From positions 2,083,501 to 2,147,500 of the forward strand of contig LR590468.1 in assembly GCA_901472505.1 (NCBI GenBank): DNA of 64,000 bases. The letters run 5' to 3'. Of the stretch, positions 56,608 to 64,000 are shown piece by piece; the first letter of the stretch is position 1, and every line of letters begins with the position of its first letter. The notes below the pieces were generated by a model. The model was not told the origin of the DNA and did not search any database. It was given only the letters and a program-made list of their open reading frames with translations. Origin of the DNA: Proteus vulgaris (GTDB lineage Bacteria > Pseudomonadota > Gammaproteobacteria > Enterobacterales > Enterobacteriaceae). Made by a program: the position numbers and the translations under genes.

Positions 56608-58258
56608 ATGGAAATATTCTTTACTATTTTGATTTTAATACTGGTGGTTTCAGTTTCAGGGGTTATTACTAAACTAATTCCCTTTCGTGTTCCGTTACCA
56701 TTAATACAGATTGTGATAGGGGCTTTATTGGCATGGCCTCAATTTGGTTTACATGTCACTTTTGATCCTGAACTCTTCCTCGTTTTACTAATCCCTCCTT
56801 TGCTGTTTGTTGATGGTTGGAAAACACCTACACGAGAATTTATCCAAAATGGGCGTGAGATTTTTATTCTTGTGCTTGTTTTAGTGATGGTGACTGTTGT
56901 TGGTATCGGTTACTTGATTTATTGGATGATGCCGAGTATTCCACTGATTTCTGCGTTTGCATTAGCGGCTGTACTTTCACCAACCGATGCCGTCGCACTT
57001 TCTTCTATTGTCGGTAAAGGGCGAATACCTAAACGCATTATGGGTATTTTAGAAGGTGAAGCATTAATGAATGATGCTTCAGGCCTGGTTGCTTTGAAGT
57101 TTGCTGTTGCTGTAGCAATGGGAACAATGGTGTTTACCGTTGGAGGCGCGACGCTAGAATTCTTTAAAGTCGCTGTAGGGGGGTTACTGGCAGGTATTGG
57201 TGTCACTTTGTTTTACAGTAAATCTTTACGATTAATGAGTCGCTGGAGTGGAGACGATCCTGCAACACAAATTGTCTTTATGTTACTGCTACCTTTTGCC
57301 TCTTATCTTATCGCAGAACATATTGGTTTTTCAGGTATTTTAGCTGCAGTTGCTGCGGGTATGACTATTAGTAAATCAGGCGTTATCCGTAATGCGCCAC
57401 TTGCAATGCGTTTGCGTGCTGACAGCGTGTGGTCAATGCTTGAATTTGTCTTTAACGGCCTTGTCTTTATCATGCTGGGTTTACAACTTCCGATTATTTG
57501 GACAAGCTCTGTTATTCAAGCTGATCTTGATCCGGAAGTTGAAGTGTGGATGTTGTTTGCTGCCGTATTTGTTATCTATTTTGCACTGCTTATCTTACGC
57601 TTTACATGGTTATGGCTGATGAAAAAAATGAGCCGTATTTTTATGAAAAAGCACCCACTTTGATTTCGCCAATTATACGACACGTGAACTGTGGCTTTCG
57701 TCATTTGCGGGTGTGCGTGGGGCTATTACACTTGCTGGTGCGCTTTCTATTCCACTCTTTTTAACGGATGGCAGCACTTTCCCTGGGCGTTATCAAATTA
57801 TCTTTATTGCTGCTGGTGTTATTTTACTGTCGATTTTAGTGGGTATTATCTCACTTCCTTTCCTATTGAAAGGTGTGAAAACAACCGACAAAGAAGCTGA
57901 TAAAAATGAAGTTCGCTATGCAAGAAAAGTGATGGCAGAAGTGGCGATTGTTAGTCTTAACAAAATGGAAGAGCGTTTAGCAGCAAGTACAGAAGAACAG
58001 TTAGATGCTGAAGAAATTAATGAAGTTGCTTCGCGTGTAACGGGTTATCTAAGACGTAGAACCGCGGATCAAGATGAAATGGTTCATAACATGTTAGAAG
58101 AAGATCTCGAAAGACGTTTTCGCCTAACCGCATTACGTGCTGAACGCGGTGAGCTTTATCATTTAAGAGCAACGCGAAAAATTAGTAATGAAACACTTCA
58201 ATTATTGCTACATGAGTTGGATTTAATGGAAGCGCTATTAGTGGAGAAAGATAGTTAA
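56608..58258 (+). pseudogene. yjcE: YjcE-like Na+/H+ antiporter (CPA1), frameshifted
   Basis: The first frame covers membrane segments 1 to about 10, with FDPELFLVLLIPPLLFVDGW, AAVLSPTDAVALSSIVG and GEALMNDASGLVALKFAV (the conserved Asp residues of CPA1 ion transport). The second frame begins near FANYTTRELWLSSFAGVRG and ends in a charged cytosolic tail of about 120 residues. The break is one extra T in TTT at 57659-57661, and TT gives KKHPLDFANY. Joined length about 550, matching E. coli YjcE. The next gene starts 2 bases after its stop. Confidence 0.9.
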
Positions 58259-58260
58259 TT

Positions 58261-59133
58261 ATGTGGTTGCTCATTATTACAACACTATTATGGGCAGCCT
58301 CTTTTAGCTTGATCGGCGAGTACCTAGCGGGTCAGGTTGATAGTTGGCTTTCTGTTTTGATCCGTGTTTCTTTAGCAGCTTTGGTTTTTTTACCTTTCTT
58401 ACGTTGGAAGGGAATTCGCTTTAAGGTAATTTTACTCTATATGAGTGTGGGGGCTTGCCAACTTGGTATTATGTATCTGTTTGTCTTCCATGCTTATAAC
58501 TATTTAACCGTTGCAGAATTTTTATTGTTTACAGTATTAACTCCGCTTTATGTCACGTTAATTTATGATTTATTAGAACGTCAAAGATTACGTTGGGGCT
58601 ATGTCTTTAGCTCATTATTAGCAGTGCTAGGAGCCGCTATTATTCGTTATGACCATTTAAGTGATGATTTTTGGTATGGTCTGTTATTAGTGCAACTTGC
58701 TAATATTTTCTTTGCTATTGGTCAGGTGGGTTATAAGCGATTAATGGAAGTTCATCCTATCCCACAACATTATGCCTTTTCTTGGTTTTATCTTGGTGCA
58801 GTAGTGGTTTCACTGATTGGTGCGTTGTGTTTTGCTGATTGGCAGAAAATGCCGACAACATCACTACAGTGGGGGGTTTTACTCTGGTTAGGGATCGGCG
58901 CTTCTGGAATAGGCTATTTCATGTGGAACTATGGTGCTACGCAAGTCGATGCTGGAACCTTAGCTATTATGAATAACATGATGGTTCCAGCTGGGTTATT
59001 AGTCAATTTCTCTATTTGGCAACAACATCCAAATTGGCCAAGTTTCATCATAGGCGCGAGCCTGATTGTTGCATCACTGTGGATCCATCGACGTTGGATA
59101 CGCCGACCTGTTTTACAAAAGGAAGATTGTTAA
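58261..59133 (+). CDS. yigM: DMT-superfamily transporter YigM-like (biotin uptake)
   Basis: 290 residues with 10 membrane segments in two EamA repeats ([17 protein letters not shown], and [18 protein letters not shown] in the second). The position convergent to metR next to metE is the arrangement of E. coli yigM, whose product imports biotin, and motif order agrees with my memory of it. It starts 2 bases after yjcE. Its 3' end overlaps the metR 3' end by 86 bp on the opposite strand, so the two transcripts are antisense there. Confidence 0.82.
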   Translation: MWLLIITTLLWAASFSLIGEYLAGQVDSWLSVLIRVSLAALVFLPFLRWKGIRFKVILLYMSVGACQLGIMYLFVFHAYNYLTVAEFLLFTVLTPLYVTLIYDLLERQRLRWGYVFSSLLAVLGAAIIRYDHLSDDFWYGLLLVQLANIFFAIGQVGYKRLMEVHPIPQHYAFSWFYLGAVVVSLIGALCFADWQKMPTTSLQWGVLLWLGIGASGIGYFMWNYGATQVDAGTLAIMNNMMVPAGLLVNFSIWQQHPNWPSFIIGASLIVASLWIHRRWIRRPVLQKEDC

Positions 59134-60001
59134 CGGCGTGCTGACCTGACAAACGAATAAATTCACGAATTGCCGGTTGATGTTGCTCTCCACTGCGGTT
59201 AGCGGCATATAACCGGCTCCATAATCCCTCACCTAATGTTTTTGTTACTACTAATCCTTGTTTTTCAAAATTTTCAACCGCCCAATGAGGTAGCGCTGCG
59301 ATCCCCATACCAGCTGCAACCATTTGAATTAACAACAATGTATTATCGACATGTTTAAATTGTGGTGTTATTCCTGCGGGTTGTAAAAAATGACGCCATA
59401 CATCAAAACGCTCTCTTTGCACGGGATAAATAAATAAGGTTTCTGCAATTAAATCTTGTGGCTGAATATGTAATCGATTCGCGAGAGGGTGATCAGGCGA
59501 CAAAACCAGTTTAACTTCATAGTCAAACAGCGGAGTATAGTGTAAACGAGAGTCATCTAAGATATCGGATGTTAGCACGACATCTAATTCTCGCTGTAAT
59601 AATGCAGGTTGTGGATCAAACGTGACACCCGAATGAAAATCGACCGTTACTTCAGGCCATGTTTGGCGATATTGCTGTAGTGCTGGAGTTAACCATTGGA
59701 TACAACTATGGCATTCAATCGCAATATTCAAATTTACACTACCGGGTTCATTACATGCTTCAATTGCTCGACGAACGATAGGTAACACTTCTTCTGCTAA
59801 TTTAACGAGTACCTCTCCTTGTGAAGTAAAGCGCAGTGGCTGACTTTTACGTACAAAAATTCGATAACCAAGGCGATGTTCTAATTCACTAAATTGGTGT
59901 GAAAGAGCCGATTGCGTTTGATGTAGTTGATTTGCGGCATTGGCTAGAGAGCCGGTGTTCTTTAATGCCAAGATTGTTTTTAAATGTTTTATTTCTATCA
60001 T
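59048..60001 (-). CDS. metR: LysR-type methionine regulator MetR
   Basis: 317 residues. N-terminal helix-turn-helix ([21 protein letters not shown]) and LysR effector domain ([44 protein letters not shown]). It activates metE with homocysteine as co-inducer and is encoded divergently from it with a 106-bp intergenic region, as in E. coli. Confidence 0.95.
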   Translation of the reverse strand: MIEIKHLKTILALKNTGSLANAANQLHQTQSALSHQFSELEHRLGYRIFVRKSQPLRFTSQGEVLVKLAEEVLPIVRRAIEACNEPGSVNLNIAIECHSCIQWLTPALQQYRQTWPEVTVDFHSGVTFDPQPALLQRELDVVLTSDILDDSRLHYTPLFDYEVKLVLSPDHPLANRLHIQPQDLIAETLFIYPVQRERFDVWRHFLQPAGITPQFKHVDNTLLLIQMVAAGMGIAALPHWAVENFEKQGLVVTKTLGEGLWSRLYAANRSGEQHQPAIREFIRLSGQHAVNNLPFVKQVGVSNVDGSTVMQQSGSRL

Positions 60002-60013
60002 GAGAAACCTTCA
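60001..60013. promoter_or_regulatory. Weak candidate MetR site
   Basis: TGAGAAACCTTCA fits the MetR pattern TGAA-N5-TTCA with one mismatch. It adjoins the metR start codon in the metR-metE divergent region. Confidence 0.35.
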
Positions 60014-60073
60014 GGTTGTTGATGAAAAATTTGCGCTTGTGATTTATACACTACCTGTAGATTATGGATGTGT

Positions 60074-60089
60074 AAACATCTAGACGGCT
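60074..60089. promoter_or_regulatory. Tandem met boxes (MetJ operator) of metE
   Basis: Two adjacent 8-mers, AAACATCT and AGACGGCT, match the met box AGACGTCT at 6 and 7 of 8 positions. Tandem boxes 19 bp before metE are the standard MetJ-SAM repression site. Confidence 0.72.
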
Positions 60090-60107
60090 AAAAACAGGAT
60101 TTTAATT

Positions 60108-62381
60108 ATGACAATTCGCAATCACACACTGGGTTTCCCTCGTATTGGCTTAGACAGAGAGCTAAAAAAGGCGCAAGAAAATTATTGGGCAGGTAAAATT
60201 TCACAGGAAGAATTGATTGCTGTAGGTAAAGAACTTCGAGCTCGCCATTGGCAACAACAAGCAGATGCAGGAGTTGAATTATTACCTGTTGGTGATTTTG
60301 CTTGGTATGACCAAGTATTAGGTACAAGTTTATTGTTAGGCAACGTGCCACCTCGTCACCGTAATGAAGATGGCTCATTAGATCTTGATACATTATTTAG
60401 AGTTGCACGTGGTAGAGCTCCAACGGGTAAGCCTGTTGCTGCATCTGAAATGACGAAATGGTTTAATACCAACTATCACTATATCGTGCCTGAGTTCCAA
60501 CAGGGTCAATCATTTACCTTTGCATGGAAAGAGCTGCTAGAAGAAGTGGATGAAGCATTAGCGTTAGGTCATAAAATAAAACCGGTTTTACTGGGGCCTG
60601 TGACGTATCTTTGGTTAGGTAAAGTGAAAGGGCCTGAATTTGATAGATTAACGCTTTTAAAAGAGATTTTACCTATCTATCAACAAGTTCTTACTGCATT
60701 AAAAGAGAAAGGCATTGAATGGGTACAAATTGATGAGCCTGTATTGGTATTGGATTTACCAATTGAATGGCAAAACGCATACCAAACCGCCTATCAAGCA
60801 TTAACGGGGCAAGTTAAATTATTGCTGACGACTTATTTTGATGGTATTTCTCATCATCTTGATATTATTAAGGACTTACCTGTTAATGGGCTTCATGTTG
60901 ATATTTCAGCAGGCCAAGATGATTTGCAATATTTACATCAAACATTACCCAAAGAGTGGGTGCTGTCATTAGGTGTCATTAATGGTCGTAATGTTTGGAA
61001 AGCTGATTTGAGTACACGTTACCAACAAGTCGTCGCGCTAAAAGGTAAACGCCCATTATGGATCGGCACTTCATGTTCATTACTGCATAGTCCTATTGAT
61101 TTAAATGCAGAGACGAAACTTGATGATGAAGTCAAAAGCTGGTTTGCTTTTGCGGTTCAGAAATGTGAAGAAGTGGCTTTGTTGACTAAGGCACTAAATG
61201 CATCCGAAGGCGAGTATGATGATCAATTAGCACAATACAGTGCTCCAATTCGCCAACGTCAGCATTCTACACGCGTGCATAATGCCAAAGTGGCGGCTCG
61301 TTTAGAGGCGATTAAAGCGCAAGACAGTGAAAGAAATTCACCTTATACCCAACGCGCAAAAGTACAACGAGCTCGATTTAATCTGCCATTATGGCCAACT
61401 ACCACGATTGGCTCATTCCCACAAACAACAGAAATTCGTACTGTTCGTTTAGATTTTAAGAAAGGGCGTATCGATACGGTAGCTTATCGCACAAATATCA
61501 GTGAACATATTAAGCAAGCTATCTCAGAACAAGAAAAACTTGGTCTTGATGTATTGGTTCATGGTGAAGCTGAACGTAATGACATGGTGGAATATTTTGG
61601 TGAGCATTTTGATGGTTATGTCTTTACACAAAATGGTTGGGTACAAAGTTATGGTTCACGTTGTGTAAAACCGCCCGTGATTATTGGTGATATTAGTCGC
61701 CCTGAAGCCATTACCGTGGATTGGGCAACTTACGCACAATCATTAACTGAAAAGCCAGTCAAAGGCATGTTAACAGGGCCAGTGACAATATTATGTTGGT
61801 CGTTCCCTCGAGAAGATGTTACTCGTGAAACCATCGCAAAACAAATCGCGTTAGCACTGCGTGATGAAGTAGATGATTTACAAAAAGCGGGTATTGGTAT
61901 TATTCAAATTGATGAGCCAGCCTTACGTGAAGGATTACCACTGCGTCGTAATGAGTGGCAAACTTATCTTGATTGGGCAGTTGATGCCTTTAAATTAAGT
62001 GCTGCTGTTGCTGATGATGAAACACAAATTCACACGCATATGTGTTATTGCGAGTTTAACGACATCATGGATTCTATTGCTGCACTGGATGCGGATGTGA
62101 TTACTATCGAAACATCACGTTCAGATATGGAGCTTTTAGAAGCCTTTGAACACTTTGATTACCCAAATGAAATTGGACCAGGTGTTTATGATATTCACTC
62201 ACCTAACGTGCCAAATGTGGAATGGATTGTGGGATTATTAAGAAAAGCACAATCGCGTATTCCAGCAGAGCGTTTATGGGTGAACCCAGATTGTGGATTA
62301 AAAACACGAGGCTGGGCCGAAACACGAGCAGCATTAGCGAACATGGTTGAAGCGGCTAAATATTTACGTCAGAACGTATAA
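60108..62381 (+). CDS. metE: Cobalamin-independent methionine synthase
   Basis: 757 residues, full length. Two barrel halves: the N-terminal one opens [20 protein letters not shown], and the catalytic C-terminal one opens [14 protein letters not shown]. Zinc ligands are visible in HTHMCYC (His 644 and Cys 646) and in [12 protein letters not shown] (Cys), with the Glu in ITIETSRSD. It transfers the methyl group of methyl-tetrahydrofolate-triglutamate to homocysteine. Controlled by MetJ and MetR from the divergent region. Confidence 0.97.
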   Translation: MTIRNHTLGFPRIGLDRELKKAQENYWAGKISQEELIAVGKELRARHWQQQADAGVELLPVGDFAWYDQVLGTSLLLGNVPPRHRNEDGSLDLDTLFRVARGRAPTGKPVAASEMTKWFNTNYHYIVPEFQQGQSFTFAWKELLEEVDEALALGHKIKPVLLGPVTYLWLGKVKGPEFDRLTLLKEILPIYQQVLTALKEKGIEWVQIDEPVLVLDLPIEWQNAYQTAYQALTGQVKLLLTTYFDGISHHLDIIKDLPVNGLHVDISAGQDDLQYLHQTLPKEWVLSLGVINGRNVWKADLSTRYQQVVALKGKRPLWIGTSCSLLHSPIDLNAETKLDDEVKSWFAFAVQKCEEVALLTKALNASEGEYDDQLAQYSAPIRQRQHSTRVHNAKVAARLEAIKAQDSERNSPYTQRAKVQRARFNLPLWPTTTIGSFPQTTEIRTVRLDFKKGRIDTVAYRTNISEHIKQAISEQEKLGLDVLVHGEAERNDMVEYFGEHFDGYVFTQNGWVQSYGSRCVKPPVIIGDISRPEAITVDWATYAQSLTEKPVKGMLTGPVTILCWSFPREDVTRETIAKQIALALRDEVDDLQKAGIGIIQIDEPALREGLPLRRNEWQTYLDWAVDAFKLSAAVADDETQIHTHMCYCEFNDIMDSIAALDADVITIETSRSDMELLEAFEHFDYPNEIGPGVYDIHSPNVPNVEWIVGLLRKAQSRIPAERLWVNPDCGLKTRGWAETRAALANMVEAAKYLRQNV

Positions 62382-62552
62382 TAAAATAGTTAATAGCTTA
62401 TTAGCCTGCTTTTTTTGAAAGATAACTTTAATAAAAAGTCATTTATTCAAAAGGGCAGGCTTATATAAAATTAGCGTGTTAATAAAAACTCAGAGCAAAT
62501 CTTATTATTGATATTCTTAAGAATTGCTATACTGCGAAAACTCTCTAATTTT

Positions 62553-63380
62553 ATGGATATAATGATTGTGCAAAATAGCATTACACTCTCGGATAAAGTA
62601 TTAGATGCTTTTCCAACTCGACCTTTAAAATTGGTTCCACTAAGAGGAGATGGTGGACTATTTCGCACCTTATTCTTAGTTATTGTAATGTTAGTATTGA
62701 CCGTATTTAGTGCTTATCAAATTCCTAATATTCTTTATGATTATAAAATCAGTGAGAATGCAGTTCCTGTTGATGCTACTGTTGAAGGCTCTTGTCGATC
62801 TCAACTCTTCGTTTTAACTAACTGTAGTGTTGATTTGCATTATAACGGCAATGAAGTTTCACGTAATTTTACCTTTTTAGATTTAGGCTCAAAGGATGTG
62901 CTTGTTGAACCGGTTGCTGATGCAAATGATCTCAGCAAAATGACTGTTGATGTTGCAATAGATAATATTTGGCTTCGCTTAATTAGTACGGTTATTTTTA
63001 TTGGGTTATTTGGTTTTAGTGTGATCTTTTTTATTTATCGTCAAATATTGATGAGCAAAGTAAGAAAAGCATTATTATCGGTAGGCACTCAGCCTCTAAA
63101 ATTAATAGCGATCCCAGCCAAAATGGTGGTGAGTAATAAGCAATTTATTGCGACTTATTATATTAATTTGGAAGGTAAAGAGATCCGCATTGCTTACTCA
63201 GGAAATAAGAAAACACCGCCTATTGTTATTGAGCAAAATGGAAATACGTATGTATTAGCGGTTTACGCGCCGCAACAGAATATCCCTTATGCTTTGGACG
63301 TACCTTTAGCGCGAATTCAGGCAACGCCTGAAGAGAAGCAACATTTTCATGAAGCATTAATTAAAGAAGGTTTGTTGTAA
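62553..63380 (+). CDS. Two-helix inner-membrane protein of unknown function
   Basis: 275 residues from MDIMIVQNSI; the Met at 62562 or the earlier one at 62508 are alternatives because no clear ribosome binding site decides. One membrane segment near 35-55 (FLVIVMLVLTVFSAYQI) and a second near 150-170 (LISTVIFIGLFGFSVIFFIY) bracket a periplasmic domain of about 95 residues with two Cys (EGSCRSQ, TNCSVDL). The C-terminal ~110 residues are cytosolic. Stands alone between metE and a bidirectional terminator. Family not recognised. Confidence 0.65.
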   Translation: MDIMIVQNSITLSDKVLDAFPTRPLKLVPLRGDGGLFRTLFLVIVMLVLTVFSAYQIPNILYDYKISENAVPVDATVEGSCRSQLFVLTNCSVDLHYNGNEVSRNFTFLDLGSKDVLVEPVADANDLSKMTVDVAIDNIWLRLISTVIFIGLFGFSVIFFIYRQILMSKVRKALLSVGTQPLKLIAIPAKMVVSNKQFIATYYINLEGKEIRIAYSGNKKTPPIVIEQNGNTYVLAVYAPQQNIPYALDVPLARIQATPEEKQHFHEALIKEGLL

Positions 63381-63406
63381 TCAATTTTGATTATTAAGAA
63401 CATGAC

Positions 63407-63439
63407 ACGTTTTCTCTTACATCTCATAAGAGAAAACGT
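63407..63439. terminator. Bidirectional terminator before yidB
   Basis: 13-bp perfect stem (ACGTTTTCTCTTA, loop CATCTCA, complement) between two convergent genes. Confidence 0.85.
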
Positions 63440-63455
63440 ATTAAAAAAGGGCTAT

Positions 63456-63848
63456 TTAACTACCAAAAATCTTCGCTTTTAAAATATCCATTCCTGCACT
63501 GACTAAATCTAAATCTTTAGGTACTACTCCATCCGGTGTGACTTTATCAATTAATTTAGGTAAATATTGAGCTGCCATTTCAGAGGCTTCACTTGCACTT
63601 AAGTTAATTTTTGTAGCAAGTTCATTAATCACTGGGGATGAAAAAACCGCTACGATTTGTTCAGCACTGATAGGTAAATTTGTATTGGTACTTATCCAAG
63701 ATTGAATAAGCTCACTTAAACCCGCTGTATCAAATTGCTTTACTAAGCCTTCAATACCACCTTGAGATCCAATCCACTCAAGGACAGTTTTATATTGATT
63801 GATTTTTTCGCCACCTAGTAGGCTCGCAATTTGGTTAAATAAGCTCAT
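63456..63848 (-). CDS. yidB: YidB-family protein (DUF937)
   Basis: 130 residues, soluble and helical: MSLFNQIASLLGG, EWIGSQGGIEGLVKQF, then ISAEQIVAVF and EMAAQYLPKLIDKVTPDG-V. The layout and the phrase LPKLIDKVTPDG match the YidB family of E. coli, whose function is not established. A spacer of 152 bases to the window edge shows no further gene. Confidence 0.85.
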   Translation of the reverse strand: MSLFNQIASLLGGEKINQYKTVLEWIGSQGGIEGLVKQFDTAGLSELIQSWISTNTNLPISAEQIVAVFSSPVINELATKINLSASEASEMAAQYLPKLIDKVTPDGVVPKDLDLVSAGMDILKAKIFGS

Positions 63849-64000
63849 GTTTACTCCAGTGACGATATGTTTGTCACATTAGGTGTTTATATTTTAAGGG
63901 CGGGTAGTGTACGCGTTATACTTATCATACATCAAGCCGTAGCGTTATTGACTACACTCACTTGCACTAGTCACGTACTATTGTATGCTCCTAGCGATTC

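Noticed and set aside
62400..62462. Terminator of metE
   Set aside because: AGCCTGC and GCAGGCT can pair across a long loop, but no T run follows on the plus strand and the stem is short for its loop, so it was not called.
1..64000. CRISPR arrays, tRNA or rRNA genes
   Set aside because: No regularly spaced repeats and no cloverleaf or rRNA-like conserved stretches were recognised; an RNA search program was not run.

Overview
The window is a chromosomal segment of a low-GC enterobacterium. AT-rich codon use, the gene neighbourhoods yigM-metR-metE, ghxP-yjcE, ivbL-ilvBN and murQPR, and two chaperone-usher clusters in a few kilobases together suggest Morganellaceae, most likely Proteus. This is inference from gene content and composition; no database was searched. 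No rRNA, tRNA or CRISPR array was recognised.

Region 1 (1-12.3 kb) is an accessory island read mostly on the minus strand. It holds a broken Y4bN-like subtilase, an orphan Rhs tip (DddA/SCP1.201-like deaminase toxin with an Imm1-type immunity gene), a 5'-truncated Rhs with a PD-(D/E)XK-like nuclease tip and its putative immunity gene, and a compact type VI-effector-like cluster. That cluster is a GHH/HNH-type nuclease effector, a beta-propeller protein, a TIGR02270 HEAT-like protein and a thioredoxin-like protein. Its effector is fused in frame to the remnant of an IS3-family transposase. Next comes topAI (yjhX) with a broken yjhP and no yjhQ antitoxin gene.

Region 2 (12.3-25.6 kb) holds two convergent chaperone-usher fimbrial clusters: an eight-gene one on the plus strand and a four-gene one on the minus strand. 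They are separated by a strong terminator.

Region 3 (26-34 kb) is a catabolic unit. A YgeV-like sigma-54 activator diverges from dpaL, ygeY, an N-acyl-D-amino-acid deacylase and an MFS transporter, behind a well-formed -24/-12 promoter.

Region 4 (34-45.4 kb) contains the RNA-repair/ribosome-rescue pair rtcB2-prfH, deoC-deoR divergent from deoK, the murQ-murP-murR MurNAc operon followed by a TauE-like exporter, and an arginine-deiminase-like operon without arcA (ornithine carbamoyltransferase, carbamate kinase, YfcC-type antiporter to 47.0 kb).

Region 5 (47-64 kb) is mostly core: ivbL-ilvBN with its attenuator, a czcD-like exporter with an internal stop, an XRE-cupin regulator, a second TauE-like gene, an MFS permease, ghxP with PurR-like boxes, a GNAT enzyme, yjcE, yigM, metR, metE with tandem met boxes, a membrane protein and yidB.

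A striking property is that at least eight genes are each split by one extra base, mostly in a homopolymer (yjhP, both ushers, a fimbrial subunit, rtcB2, murR, ghxP, yjcE). One shared cause, indel errors in the assembly, is more economical than independent decay of so many otherwise intact genes. These are reported as broken as read, with that caveat. The most interesting leads are the effector-propeller-HEAT-thioredoxin cluster, the orphan deaminase tip with an Asp in place of the usual His, topAI without its antitoxin, and two putative leader-peptide attenuators, before rtcB2-prfH and before the ornithine carbamoyltransferase operon.
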